DNA of 64,000 nt, taken from Bacillus sp. V3-13 (GTDB lineage: Bacteria > Bacillota > Bacilli > Bacillales > Cytobacillaceae). Each line of letters begins with the position of its first letter. The first letter of the stretch is position 1. This document shows, in pieces, positions 1-8,415 of this stretch. The stretch is taken from NCBI RefSeq assembly GCF_002860165.1, contig NZ_PGUZ01000002.1, positions 62,001 through 126,000 on the forward strand, given 5' to 3'. The notes beneath the pieces are model-generated. The model was given only the letters and a program-made list of their open reading frames with translations. It searched no databases and had not been told where the DNA came from. The position numbers and the translations under genes were made by a program.

Positions 1-43
1 GCATTTCGAACGCCCGTTTTAGTCCATCCAGTAAAAGCTCCAT
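1..43 (-). CDS. tupB: Tungstate ABC transporter permease, 5' end only
   Basis: Only the first 14 codons lie in the window, reading MELLLDGLKRAFEM, and the gene runs off the left edge. The start is ATG at 43, with GGAGGG at 55-60 upstream on the minus strand. The peptide resembles the N-terminus of TupB-type permeases, and the gene directly follows tupA, so the assignment rests mainly on context. TupB would form the membrane channel taking tungstate from the TupA lipoprotein. An ATPase gene (tupC) would be expected beyond the edge. Confidence 0.6.
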   Translation of the reverse strand, partial: MELLLDGLKRAFEM

Positions 44-70
44 ATCGCTACATACCCTCCGTTAGTTTAG

Positions 71-916
71 CTATTCTGAAAACAAAAAGAACAGCTGCTC
101 GCCAAATTCTTTGACGCCAAATTGCTGAATCGTTTCCTGTGTCTTTTCATTGGTCATAAATTCAACAAATTGCTTTGCGCCTTCTTCGTTTACTTTCGGA
201 TGCTTTTCAGGATTTACTTGCATCACGTGGTAAACATTTAATAGCTCTTCATCGCCTTCAACCATTAATGCGAGGTCTGTGAGCTGTTTTTGCTGGGCAA
301 GATAGGTGGCCCGGTCTGTGAGCACATAGGCGCGTTTTTCTGCAGCAACCCTCAGCGTATTGACCATGCCCTGGCCTGTTTCCAAATAAAAGTCCGCTTC
401 GAAAGGCTGCAAATCAATGTTCTTCCATAGTTCAAGCTCTTTTTTATGGGTTCCGGAATCATCCCCCCGTGAAACAAACGGTGCTTTACTCTCATTTATT
501 TTGTTTAAAGCTTCAGCCATCCCAAGTCCGCTTATCCCGGCCGGGTCTTCTTTTGGGCCGACCATGATAAAGTCGTTATACATCACTCTTTTCCGGTTAA
601 TCGCATCGTTGCTTTCGATAAGCTCCTGCTCCGCTTCCGGTGCATGAACGAGCAGGACATCCGCTTCACCTTTTTTACCCATGTCAAGAGCCTGTCCTGT
701 TCCAACAGCGATAGTCTTAACATTTATGTTGTTTTCTTTTTCAAAAGCAGGAATCAGCACATCGAGCAGGCCGCTGTCCTGCGTACTGGTCGTTGTTGCA
801 AGAATAAGATTTGGCGGCGCTTCTTTCACTGTCGAGCCAGATGCGGAAGAGCAGGCTGATAATAGGATGAGCATAGCTGCAATCAAGGAAGAGATGCAAA
901 GGTTTTTTAAATTCAA
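71..916 (-). CDS. tupA: Tungstate-binding lipoprotein of an ABC importer
   Basis: This is the extracellular substrate-binding component of a tungstate (possibly molybdate) ABC transporter. The 281-residue protein starts with a lipoprotein signal peptide whose lipobox LSAC places the acylated Cys at residue 22. The conserved ATTTSTQDSGLLD stretch follows, then VGTGQALDMGKKGEADVLLVHAP and MYNDFIMVGP, all typical of the TupA/WtpA-like PBP-II family. The start is TTG at 916, preceded by a strong GAGGGGGAA site. It sits 2 bp after the stop of the regulator remnant and 27 bp before tupB, so the genes form one operon. Tungstate would supply W- or Mo-dependent oxidoreductases encoded elsewhere. Confidence 0.9.
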   Translation of the reverse strand: MNLKNLCISSLIAAMLILLSACSSASGSTVKEAPPNLILATTTSTQDSGLLDVLIPAFEKENNINVKTIAVGTGQALDMGKKGEADVLLVHAPEAEQELIESNDAINRKRVMYNDFIMVGPKEDPAGISGLGMAEALNKINESKAPFVSRGDDSGTHKKELELWKNIDLQPFEADFYLETGQGMVNTLRVAAEKRAYVLTDRATYLAQQKQLTDLALMVEGDEELLNVYHVMQVNPEKHPKVNEEGAKQFVEFMTNEKTQETIQQFGVKEFGEQLFFLFSE

Positions 917-918
917 GA

Positions 919-1302
919 TTATTCCCCCTCGTTTTTAAATTGATAGATAATCTTTCCAAGCTCACTAACATCATAGCCGGATAGATTTGTAACCGTGTTT
1001 TTGAAATCCTGCGATTGGATGATATCGATTAATTGTTCAAGAAGCAGCGTATTTTCCGGTTTCCAGCGAAAGACAAGATCAAATGGCTCGCTTCTGATCG
1101 GGATAAAATCGAGATTCAGTTGCTCTGCGGCTGAACGAATACCGAATGCCGCATCGGCCAGACCGTTGCTTATATATGAAGCAGCAGCAAGATGGGTCCA
1201 TTCCTCGTGGTCATAACCGTTTACGGCAGCAGGTTCAATCCCGGCCAAGGATAAAAAGTAATCGAGCGAGAAACGGGTGCCTGACCCTTTTTGCCTGTTT
1301 AT
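919..1302 (-). pseudogene. 5'-truncated tungstate/molybdate-responsive regulator remnant
   Basis: The reading frame from 1302 down to 919 encodes NRQKGSGTRFSLDYFL, then GYDHEEWTHLAAASYISNGLADAAFGI and LDFIPIRSEPFDLVF. These match the C-terminal half of the PBP-like (molybdate/tungstate-sensing) domain of helix-turn-helix regulators. An in-frame TAA at 1303-1305 lies immediately upstream of the conserved NRQ motif, and no DNA-binding domain was found in the 270 bp beyond. Family members are usually near 300 residues; only about 127 remain. An internal TTG at 1248 could start a 109-residue fragment but lacks the HTH. I infer a deletion that removed the HTH and half the sensor domain, leaving the tup operon without its local regulator. 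Confidence 0.8.
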
Positions 1303-1502
1303 TTAAAAATACAAGCAGCTGTGTCTTTCCATCTGTGATTTTTGTTACAATTCGTTTAGAATCGTTAAGTTTCGTCAAGGATTGTTAGGTTGATTCGAAT
1401 AAATCTGGGTTTTTGCCTCCTTAATCCAGTGAAGCTTGCAGGTTGATCCTACTTTTGAAGGGGAGTTTTTATGAATTTTTTGTGACAATATGGAGAATTT
1501 TT

Positions 1503-1530
1503 TTGTTATAACGCATTTAGCTGGTATATT
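1503..1530 (+). promoter_or_regulatory. Probable sigma-A promoter of the YtkA-like gene
   Basis: TTGTTA (1503-1508) and TATATT (1525-1530) are separated by 16 bp and lie 44 bp before the YtkA-like start. The rest of the 270-bp gap from 1303 to 1573 shows no supported gene. Confidence 0.5.
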
Positions 1531-1573
1531 GAAGCTAAGATACTATTAACTGATGGTCAGGGAGAGAAAAAAT

Positions 1574-2044
1574 ATGAAAATAAGAATTACAGTAATGCTA
1601 TTTGCAATGCTTCTTTTGGCAGGCTGCGGTACGTCTGATGAGGCGCCCGGTAAAAACGGGAATGGTGATGAAATGCCGGCGTTAATAGAGGCGGAGTTAA
1701 AGGTTCCTGAAAAAGCCGAAACGCCAGGGGAAGTTGAGCTGAGTGTCGTCGTTACCCAAGACGGTGAAGCCGTCGAGGATGCAAATGAGGTGAAATTTGA
1801 AATTTGGCGCGACAGTGATAAGGATTCAAGCGAGCTGATTCCTGCGGAGCATCAAGGCAAAGGAAAATATACGGCGACCAAAATGTTCTCAGAAGAAGGC
1901 AATTATACGGTTCAGGTCCATGTGACGGCACGCAGCATGCATACGATGCCAAAGCAGCAAATACAAATTGGCAACCCGGCGGAAATGAGCGATGAACCTC
2001 ATCATCAAGAAAGTGACCAGGATCATTCGCAACATGACGGATAA
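1574..2044 (+). CDS. YtkA-like (FixH-fold) lipoprotein with His-rich tail
   Basis: The protein has 156 residues and a lipoprotein signal peptide with lipobox LAGC (Cys18). An acidic linker is followed by a beta-rich YtkA-like domain (roughly residues 40-130, with EVELSVVVTQDGEAVEDANEV near its start). The C-terminal tail ends HHQESDQDHSQHDG, a His/Asp-rich stretch that could bind metal. The start is ATG at 1574 behind CAGGGAGAG; the upstream in-frame GTG lacks a suitable site. The family is found with copper/cytochrome-oxidase maturation functions in some bacteria, but no such neighbour is present here, so function is unproven. It is a single gene, followed by the rodA promoter. Confidence 0.75.
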   Translation: MKIRITVMLFAMLLLAGCGTSDEAPGKNGNGDEMPALIEAELKVPEKAETPGEVELSVVVTQDGEAVEDANEVKFEIWRDSDKDSSELIPAEHQGKGKYTATKMFSEEGNYTVQVHVTARSMHTMPKQQIQIGNPAEMSDEPHHQESDQDHSQHDG

Positions 2045-2087
2045 TCAGAAAAATTGAATGTAATAATATCCAAACGCAAGTAAGAAG

Positions 2088-2116
2088 TTGTGCTTTTCCC
2101 ATAATAAAAATATAAT
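2088..2116 (+). promoter_or_regulatory. Sigma-A promoter of rodA
   Basis: TTGTGC (2088-2093) and TATAAT (2111-2116) are separated by exactly 17 bp and lie 38 bp before the rodA start, giving an expected transcription start near 2123. Confidence 0.7.
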
Positions 2117-2153
2117 GAACTATTGTACACAATCCTTTTTTGGGAGAATGGCT

Positions 2154-3326
2154 ATGACTTCAAATCAAAAATCGAATTCCAGACTGGATTTCGGCCTGGT
2201 TTTAATATTATTTTTGTTATTTCTGGCCAGCTGTGCCGCCATTTATAGTGCGCAAACAACGGGGCAGTATGGTGAGAATTTTTTAATAAGGCAGATTGTC
2301 TTTTATGCGGTCGGGTGCGGAATTATCGCTGCCGTCATTAATCTTGACTCCGATCAGCTGAAAAAATTAGCCTGGTATGCCTACGGATTTGGCATCCTGT
2401 TGCTCGGCTTTTTAGTTGTGGCTCCAGAGAGTATTGCTCCTCGAATCAATGGTGCTAAAAGCTGGTTCAAGGTACCTGGAATGGGGTCGCTTCAGCCTTC
2501 CGAGTTTGTAAAGGTATTTATCATTCTTGCGATTGCAAGGGTGATTGTTGAACACCATCAGAAATACCTGATTAAAACCATACAAACCGATTTATGGTTA
2601 CTGGTTAAAATCGGCTTGATTACGCTGTTTCCGCTCCTTCTTGTTATGCAGCAGCCCGACCTTGGGACTTCGCTTGTTTTTATTGCAATTATGGTCGGAA
2701 TGATCTTTATTTCCGGCGTCAGCTGGAAGCTGTTATTGTCTGTTTTCGGCGCGGGGCTGTCGATTATCTCGATTATTATGTACTTCGTCCTTTGGAAGCC
2801 GGAAATTCTTGAAAAATATCTTGGTGTGCAAGAATACCAGTTCGGAAGAATTTATTCCTGGATTGATCCTTACAACTATCAAAGCACGACAGGGTTTCAA
2901 CTGACCCGGTCACTGCTCGCGATCGGGTCGGGACAAACAGGGGGAAAGGGCTACGGGAACCGTGAGGTCTATTTGCCTGAAAGCCATACCGATTTTATTT
3001 TCAGTATTGTCGGTGAGGAATTTGGCTTTGTCGGAGCCAGTGTGCTTGTCAGTTTGTTCTTTTTGCTTATCTACCAAATCACAAAAGTAGGCATGGAAAC
3101 GAAGAATGATTTCTATACATTTGTTTGTGTAGGGGTCATTAGCATGATTACCTTTCATGTCTTTCAAAATATCGGGATGACGATCGGCTTGCTTCCTATC
3201 ACGGGAATTCCGCTGCCGTTTATCAGCTACGGCGGAAGCTCGTTAATGGGAAACATGCTGGCGATCAGCCTCATTTTCTCGATACGGTATCATTACAAAA
3301 AGTATATGTTCTCAAAGGATGCATAA
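2154..3326 (+). CDS. rodA: SEDS peptidoglycan glycosyltransferase, RodA type
   Basis: This 390-residue polytopic membrane protein belongs to the FtsW/RodA/SpoVE (SEDS) family, which polymerises lipid II together with a class B PBP during cell elongation or division. Family signatures include QPSEFVK, QQPDLGTSLVF, the loop with RIYSWIDPYNYQSTTGFQL, SHTDFIFSIVGEEFGFVGA and the C-terminal PLPFISYGGSS. About ten transmembrane segments are apparent. The start chosen is ATG 2154 (MTSNQK) because GGGAGA lies 7-8 bp upstream; the first in-frame ATG at 2088 overlaps the promoter. No pbp or mre gene is adjacent, so RodA rather than FtsW is inferred from sequence flavour. Confidence 0.85.
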   Translation: MTSNQKSNSRLDFGLVLILFLLFLASCAAIYSAQTTGQYGENFLIRQIVFYAVGCGIIAAVINLDSDQLKKLAWYAYGFGILLLGFLVVAPESIAPRINGAKSWFKVPGMGSLQPSEFVKVFIILAIARVIVEHHQKYLIKTIQTDLWLLVKIGLITLFPLLLVMQQPDLGTSLVFIAIMVGMIFISGVSWKLLLSVFGAGLSIISIIMYFVLWKPEILEKYLGVQEYQFGRIYSWIDPYNYQSTTGFQLTRSLLAIGSGQTGGKGYGNREVYLPESHTDFIFSIVGEEFGFVGASVLVSLFFLLIYQITKVGMETKNDFYTFVCVGVISMITFHVFQNIGMTIGLLPITGIPLPFISYGGSSLMGNMLAISLIFSIRYHYKKYMFSKDA

Positions 3327-3372
3327 GAGCGATGCCAAAAGATTGATTTTACGCGGAAAGGCCAACATAAAC

Positions 3373-3403
3373 AGAGCGGAGGGGATTTCTCTTCGCTCTT
3401 TTA
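3373..3403. terminator. Hairpin between convergent rodA and gerC
   Basis: AGAGCGGAG (3373-3381) pairs with CTTCGCTCT (3391-3399) with one G-U pair, followed by TTTT on the plus strand. It would terminate rodA. Confidence 0.7.
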
Positions 3404-3412
3404 AATGCCCTG

Positions 3413-4474
3413 TTATTCAAGCACACCTGACTCAGTGAGCGTCACATCAGGATTGATGTTAACGGTTAAGTGCTTGTACTCATCCGGCCACCTGTTGTAG
3501 TCGAAATGCCGGGTTCTGCTGCTCACGTACATGCCAAAGCCGATCGGGTCAATGTTTTTATCCTGAAACCGGCTGATCATGCCAGAACATTGTTCTTTTA
3601 TATTTTTAACCATTGTATCTTCTATCTTCTTTACTTTTGCGGGGCTTAACTTACCACCGGAATATTCTTTGATAATTCCTTCTACTTTAATGTCGAGGTC
3701 GAGTTCATATGGTTCCCGCTTATTGATTTTCAGCTTGAATTTAGACTTGATACTGCGGACATACGCTTCCTCTTTCTTAGTCATGTGAACCTTTAATCCG
3801 CCCCTTGTATGTTTATCTACCATTAATTTAAAATAAAACATTTTGTCAGCCGGGATTTTATCAACAACTTTGTCTCCCTTGAACAGGGCCAATCCGTTAA
3901 TGATTGCTTTCCCGCCGCCGATATCTTTAATAATCGGCAGGAATGGATCCTGGCCTTTTTGGAAATACATCGCAGAAAAAACATGAAGGTTTACATTTGG
4001 TACATTCCTATTTTCCATATTATGCTCCAGCATATCCGCGAAATAAACAGCGGTGCCCCTCGTTCCGAAGTTACCACCGATTATTTTGCTGCCCTCTCCT
4101 TCAGTTACCGCTAAATAAAGGCGTTCTGCGATGCTTGGATCCCGTTGAAAAGCATCGATTAAGTTAGCAATTCCTCTCCTGGAAAGATCTTCTCCAAACA
4201 TGGCAACTTCGAGGCTGCCGGTTACGAGCGGATCTGCCGACATTCTTTGAACTTCGGAAATGATCTCCTGGCGCAAAGTCGAAGTAGCTGTAAAGGTAAG
4301 GTTTTTAATCTTCTTATCCGGTTCATATTGGGGGACGACGAATGTGCCTTTAAGACGGCCATCATGTGAATCGTAAGATACCCCGGCTTCAATATTCACA
4401 TCATCGACAATTTCCTTTTGCAAACAGCCGGTCAGCAATACGGTGACAAGCATCGCCGTAAGATACGTCCTCAT
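3413..4474 (-). CDS. gerC: Spore germinant receptor lipoprotein, Ger(x)C family
   Basis: This 353-residue protein is the C (lipoprotein) subunit of a GerA-type germinant receptor in the inner spore membrane. The N-terminus carries a lipobox LTGC (Cys17), followed by the family-typical KEIVDDVNIEAGVSYD and TGSLEVAMFGEDLSRRGI segments. The length matches the family (about 350-400). Its ATG at 4474 overlaps the gerB stop by 4 bp, showing translational coupling. The particular germinant cannot be told from sequence. The letters C/B/A are used generically, since the operon's specific name (gerA, gerB, gerK or other) is unresolved. Confidence 0.88.
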   Translation of the reverse strand: MRTYLTAMLVTVLLTGCLQKEIVDDVNIEAGVSYDSHDGRLKGTFVVPQYEPDKKIKNLTFTATSTLRQEIISEVQRMSADPLVTGSLEVAMFGEDLSRRGIANLIDAFQRDPSIAERLYLAVTEGEGSKIIGGNFGTRGTAVYFADMLEHNMENRNVPNVNLHVFSAMYFQKGQDPFLPIIKDIGGGKAIINGLALFKGDKVVDKIPADKMFYFKLMVDKHTRGGLKVHMTKKEEAYVRSIKSKFKLKINKREPYELDLDIKVEGIIKEYSGGKLSPAKVKKIEDTMVKNIKEQCSGMISRFQDKNIDPIGFGMYVSSRTRHFDYNRWPDEYKHLTVNINPDVTLTESGVLE

Positions 4475-5565
4475 CCTTTTTTCACCTTCTTTGCAACCAG
4501 AATTGAAAGGTAAAGGATCGGGATATAAACATAAATAAAAGCAAAACCGATTTTCGATGTCAAAGTGTTGAGGAAATCAACCTGACTACGGGTCTCGATT
4601 AAAATGGTTACTGTGATACAAATGATCGCAATCAAAAAAACGCTCTTTTTTTGCTGAACAGAAAAAATTCTCTTGATTAATCTGCTTGCACACCAAACTG
4701 CGATGCATATATTCGGGAGAATCACAAGACTCCAATTGGCAATACCAATGTATTCAAAGCGTTCGACAAAGGGCATTTGGACGATTTTCCAGATGGTAAG
4801 GGTAGCCCAAATCGTTTTTTGCAGCTGTTGCTCCGAAAAATACGCGAAGGAAATAAGGGTTAACAATGTATAAAAAATAGTTGTTGTTAAGATCGCCAGA
4901 TGAGCCCATTTTTTTGACTTATCGGGATTCTTGATAAATGGATATATAAATAAAATTGCCTCAAAGCCGATATAGGTTAGCGACATTTTATAAGCGCTGA
5001 TTAAAAATTCGACTGCCGAGTGGTCAAACAACGGAAGCATGTTCGCAAATTTCGCGTATTTTAAGGCAAATCCAAACGTAAGGAGCAAATAAGCTGGAAG
5101 GACTGTTCCAAAAAAGGCTATCCCGACAACAGTCCTAAATCCACCGTATATAATGTAAATGACGAGCAGTAAATAGGCGAGTGAATACCAAAAAATACTC
5201 ATTTCCGGAAACATCCATACTTGAATGACCTCGATAAAGGTGCGAAGGACAATAACGGCAAGTAACGTGAAATATGCAATGAATAGCGTGCTGATTGCTT
5301 TCCCCAGCTTTTTTCCAAATACAAAAATATTGGCGGTTACGAGATCCCCCTCAACGCTGCTGCAGATTTTATAAATCAACCACATAATGATATGGAGGGA
5401 TAGTCCGGAAATAAGGACGGAAATCCATGCTTCATAGCCTGCTCCCTTGGCAATGATCCGCTGGTAGCCAAGGACCCCGATGCCGATTTGCATCGATAAA
5501 ACGATATAAAAGACGAGAAAAGGGGAAATTTTCAACCGTTCAGGAATCAACTCATTCTGGACCAT
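4471..5565 (-). CDS. gerB: Spore germinant receptor permease, GerAB/APC family
   Basis: This 364-residue polytopic protein is a member of the endospore germination permease family (GerAB, related to amino-acid/polyamine transporters). It has about ten transmembrane helices, starting with FLVFYIVLSMQIGIGVLGYQ. In characterised receptors this subunit holds the germinant-binding pocket. RBS GAGGTGAAAT precedes ATG 5565, which is 15 bp downstream of the gerA stop; the 3' end overlaps gerC by 4 bp. This is the middle gene of a three-gene operon expected to be transcribed in the forespore, although no clear sigma-G promoter could be fixed by eye. Confidence 0.88.
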   Translation of the reverse strand: MVQNELIPERLKISPFLVFYIVLSMQIGIGVLGYQRIIAKGAGYEAWISVLISGLSLHIIMWLIYKICSSVEGDLVTANIFVFGKKLGKAISTLFIAYFTLLAVIVLRTFIEVIQVWMFPEMSIFWYSLAYLLLVIYIIYGGFRTVVGIAFFGTVLPAYLLLTFGFALKYAKFANMLPLFDHSAVEFLISAYKMSLTYIGFEAILFIYPFIKNPDKSKKWAHLAILTTTIFYTLLTLISFAYFSEQQLQKTIWATLTIWKIVQMPFVERFEYIGIANWSLVILPNICIAVWCASRLIKRIFSVQQKKSVFLIAIICITVTILIETRSQVDFLNTLTSKIGFAFIYVYIPILYLSILVAKKVKKG

Positions 5566-5580
5566 ATTTCACCTCGACAA

Positions 5581-7074
5581 CTATTCATCTATGTCTTTCT
5601 TTTTATTGCCCTTGTTAGCGTTGAAACGGACCGGGTCTTCCGGCCGTAAAAATAGCGGCCGCAGCGCTTGTTTCTCAAAAGGAAGCCGGATTAAAGCATC
5701 CCTGAAATCGATGGCTCTCGGTGGATAAAGAGGTGCTAAAAATGGCCTTTCCAATGAAGTGAGCCTTAACAAATGAGTGATTAATAAGCAGAAGCAGAAG
5801 ACGATTCCAATCAAGCCCCAAAGCTCGGCGAAAAGTAAAAACGGAAATCTCAGTAAACGAATGGTATTGCCTATCCGATAGATTGGAGTTGTAAATGAAG
5901 CCAGCGCGGCAAGTGCTACAATAATCAACAGGACATTACTTGTCAGGCCGGCCTCAACGGAAGCGGTTCCGATCACAATTCCGCCGACGATACCAATAGT
6001 CTGGCCCACTTTTGTCGGCAGGCGGGCCCCGGCTTCCCTCAGCAATTCAATCGTTAGTTCAAGAAACAATGCTTCCAATATAGGCGGGAGCGGAACTACC
6101 CTGCGAGACGTAACCAATGTGGTCAGAAGATCTTTCGGAATCAGTTCGTAATGATAGGAAAGGACAGCCACATAGACAGGTGTAACCAAAACCGAGAAAG
6201 CAACCGAAAACAGGCGGATAAGCCGGAAAAATGAGGCCAAATACCAATTTAACAAATAATCCTCAAAGGAACTGAAAAATTCAACTAATGTAGTAGGGCC
6301 GATAATGGCATGCGGTGAACCGTTGACAAGCACCGCCACTTTCCCCTCTGCGAGCACAGCCGCAACCCGGTCAGGCCTTTCAGTGTCCAATAGCTGTGGA
6401 AAGGGAGAGTTTTGATTATCAGTGATTAATTGGGCAATGTAGGCGCTGTCTAAAATTTCATCAAAATCAATGTTCTTTATTCGTTCCTTGACGGTATTCA
6501 CATTCTCAGGATTGGCAATTCCGTCAATATACAGAACGCAAACCTTTGATTTCGATAAATCACCGACAATGATTTCGTCGACCACCAATTCCTTAATGGG
6601 AATCCGTTTCCTGACCATGTTCAAATTCTGGTCAATGGCTTCAACGAATGATTCTTTCGGACCGATCACGCTGAACTCGACCTCTGGCGGTGTAACCGTT
6701 CTGGTAACGTTTTTTTGTGCCAAAATAAAGGCAAACCGTTTCGGCTCTTTTTCAACGGTTAACATGACATATCCGCTAAAGAGCTTTTTCTCGATGTCTG
6801 ACGGGTCTTCAGAGATTTCCACTTCTGCTACCGGGATAATTTTTTTCACATCATCGATAGCAGTAAACGGCTGATCCAGCAAAAAGGGAAGTGCATTTTC
6901 CCGCAAAATTTTTTCATCAACAAGCGTTGCGATGAATGTAAAAGAAAAACGCATATTCGTTTTTCGGTTAATATAAGAGGTTTTCTTATAATCCTTTGAT
7001 TTACTAAGGTCTTTTTCCCAGTCTTTGCTCTCGGCATCTTTTTGTATTTGCTTTTTTTTCAACCATTGTTTCAT
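5581..7074 (-). CDS. gerA: Spore germinant receptor A subunit, GerAA family
   Basis: This 497-residue protein is the A subunit of a germinant receptor. An N-terminal hydrophilic domain (about 1-240) is followed by membrane helices and a cytoplasmic tail. Recognisable GerAA motifs include DGIANPENVNTVKERI, VNGSPHAIIGPTTLVEFF, PLPPILEALFLELTIELLREAG and VGQTIGIVGGIVIG. The start is ATG 7074 behind GGTGGGAAT. It is first in the operon gerA-gerB-gerC; all three subunits are intact, so a functional receptor is expected. A strong terminator (7143-7173) separates it from the upstream siderophore gene. Confidence 0.9.
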   Translation of the reverse strand: MKQWLKKKQIQKDAESKDWEKDLSKSKDYKKTSYINRKTNMRFSFTFIATLVDEKILRENALPFLLDQPFTAIDDVKKIIPVAEVEISEDPSDIEKKLFSGYVMLTVEKEPKRFAFILAQKNVTRTVTPPEVEFSVIGPKESFVEAIDQNLNMVRKRIPIKELVVDEIIVGDLSKSKVCVLYIDGIANPENVNTVKERIKNIDFDEILDSAYIAQLITDNQNSPFPQLLDTERPDRVAAVLAEGKVAVLVNGSPHAIIGPTTLVEFFSSFEDYLLNWYLASFFRLIRLFSVAFSVLVTPVYVAVLSYHYELIPKDLLTTLVTSRRVVPLPPILEALFLELTIELLREAGARLPTKVGQTIGIVGGIVIGTASVEAGLTSNVLLIIVALAALASFTTPIYRIGNTIRLLRFPFLLFAELWGLIGIVFCFCLLITHLLRLTSLERPFLAPLYPPRAIDFRDALIRLPFEKQALRPLFLRPEDPVRFNANKGNKKKDIDE

Positions 7075-7142
7075 ATATTCCCACCGCCAGTTTTGCCATA
7101 AAGCTATTATTTCCTTATCTGCCGGCTTTATGAGAAATAAAA

Positions 7143-7173
7143 AAGAATCCGCAATTCTTGCGGATTCTTTTTT
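7143..7173. terminator. Bidirectional rho-independent terminator downstream of yfiY
   Basis: AAGAATCCGCAA (7143-7154), loop TTC, and TTGCGGATTCTT (7158-7169) form a perfect 12-bp stem with T-runs on both strands. It terminates yfiY on the minus strand before gerA begins. Confidence 0.85.
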
Positions 7174-7245
7174 ATTAAGATATTTTTAAGTAATATTGCA
7201 CAAAGAGTTTGGCTGATTTATTTTTAGCTGCTGACAGGGGGGACG

Positions 7246-8241
7246 TTATTTCAGCAAATAGTTTTCAAGATCATCGAGCATTAGATTGGCTGCAATGACA
7301 CCGCCGGCTGTGTTCCAGATTGCGTCACTAACCTCATGGGCGTTTCCGCTTTTCACTGCGTTTAAGTTTTTCCAAAGGGGATCATTTGTCCATTCTTTCG
7401 CTGTATCCAGAGCGGCTTGATCACCTTTTGGAGCATATGTGAAGTAGAAAAGGATGTCTCCGTCCATTTTTGGAATGACCTCTTTTCCAACTTCAATCGC
7501 AAGGTTGCCAAGCTTATTATCCGGAGTGAAAAGTTCTTGCTGCTGTGAAGCGCGTTTAAACCCCAATTGATCGAAAATAACCCCGGAAAAAGAATCTGTG
7601 TAATAAATACGGGACTTTCCGGCCATAAACCGGACGACGGAAACTTCCTGGTTTACTTTATCACCCAGTTTTTGTTTTAACTCTTCTACATGTTTATCAA
7701 ACTCGTTTAATACTTTGTTTCCTTTTTCTTCTTGATTTAAAGCTTTTGCATATAATTTAAAGTTCTCTTTCCAATCTCCTCTTAGCGTCTCTGAAAAGAT
7801 GGTAGGAGCAATCGCATTCAGTTGGCTGTATACAGCTTCCTGGCGCAGCTTGTTACCAATAATTAAATCAGGTTTCAGCGCGGCGACTTTCTCCAAATTG
7901 ACCTCGTGTTCAACACCGACAACTTCTGCGCCATCCATATCCTTTTTAATATGATCGTACCATGGGTCTCCAAGCCATGATTGGACAGCACCAACTGGTT
8001 TTACTCCTAAAGCCAATAATGCTTCGGTACCTTCGTTTGTAAGAATGACGACTCTCTTGGGTGTTTTTTCTATAGTAGTGCTTCCCATTGCGTGTTCAAC
8101 CGTATAGCTTGTATCTTCCGCTTTGCTGCCAGCTTCTTTTGTTGCAGCAGGTTTTTCTTCAGCTGCGTTCCCGCAAGCGGCAAGCAGGAAGAGGGCAACT
8201 AAAGAAACCATTGCAAATAAATGTTTAAAGCCCTGCATCAT
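7246..8241 (-). CDS. yfiY: Iron(III)-hydroxamate siderophore-binding lipoprotein (YfiY-like)
   Basis: This 331-residue lipoprotein (lipobox LAAC, Cys23) is a helical-backbone ABC solute-binding protein of the FecB/FhuD superfamily. The motif TPKRVVILTNEGTEALLALG opens the domain, and LEKVAALKPDLIIGNKLR lies in the first lobe. B. subtilis YfiY, the closest match I recognise, binds schizokinen/arthrobactin. The start is set at ATG 8241 because AGGAGG (8248-8253) lies 6 bp upstream; the annotated-looking ATG at 8283 overlaps the Fur box. It is divergent from the permease genes yfiZ-yfhA, each side having its own Fur-type operator, so iron starvation should induce both. Confidence 0.88.
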   Translation of the reverse strand: MMQGFKHLFAMVSLVALFLLAACGNAAEEKPAATKEAGSKAEDTSYTVEHAMGSTTIEKTPKRVVILTNEGTEALLALGVKPVGAVQSWLGDPWYDHIKKDMDGAEVVGVEHEVNLEKVAALKPDLIIGNKLRQEAVYSQLNAIAPTIFSETLRGDWKENFKLYAKALNQEEKGNKVLNEFDKHVEELKQKLGDKVNQEVSVVRFMAGKSRIYYTDSFSGVIFDQLGFKRASQQQELFTPDNKLGNLAIEVGKEVIPKMDGDILFYFTYAPKGDQAALDTAKEWTNDPLWKNLNAVKSGNAHEVSDAIWNTAGGVIAANLMLDDLENYLLK

Positions 8242-8267
8242 ATGTAGCCTCCTAAAAATGTTGTTAA

Positions 8268-8282
8268 TGATAATCATTTTCA
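8268..8282. promoter_or_regulatory. Fur box for yfiY
   Basis: TGATAATCATTTTCA matches the Bacillus Fur 7-1-7 consensus TGATAAT-N-ATTATCA with one mismatch. It lies just upstream of the yfiY ribosome site. Confidence 0.85.
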
Positions 8283-8330
8283 TTTATGCATTAATCATAA
8301 AATGATCCTGTTACTATGTCAATAACTAAA

Positions 8331-8345
8331 TGAAAATGATTATCA
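8331..8345. promoter_or_regulatory. Fur box for yfiZ-yfhA-yusV
   Basis: TGAAAATGATTATCA matches the Fur consensus with one mismatch. It ends 6 bp before the -35 hexamer of the rightward promoter. Confidence 0.85.
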
Positions 8346-8351
8346 AAGTCA

Positions 8352-8380
8352 TTGACACGATGATACTGTTGCAATAGACT
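8352..8380 (+). promoter_or_regulatory. Promoter of yfiZ-yfhA-yusV
   Basis: TTGACA (8352-8357), 17 bp, then TAGACT (8375-8380). The Fur box at 8331-8345 overlaps the upstream contact region, consistent with iron repression. Confidence 0.7.
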
Positions 8381-8415
8381 GAAAATATATTTAGTAGTTG
8401 GAAAGGTATTAAGCG

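Noticed and set aside
1305-1410. An open minus-strand frame (SLTKLNDSKRIVTKITDGK...) upstream of the regulator remnant
   Set aside because: It is in a different frame from the remnant, has no start or homology that I recognise, and is short enough to be chance.
7143-7173. Possible attenuator in front of gerA
   Set aside because: It is better explained as the yfiY terminator; gerA is transcribed away from it and starts downstream.
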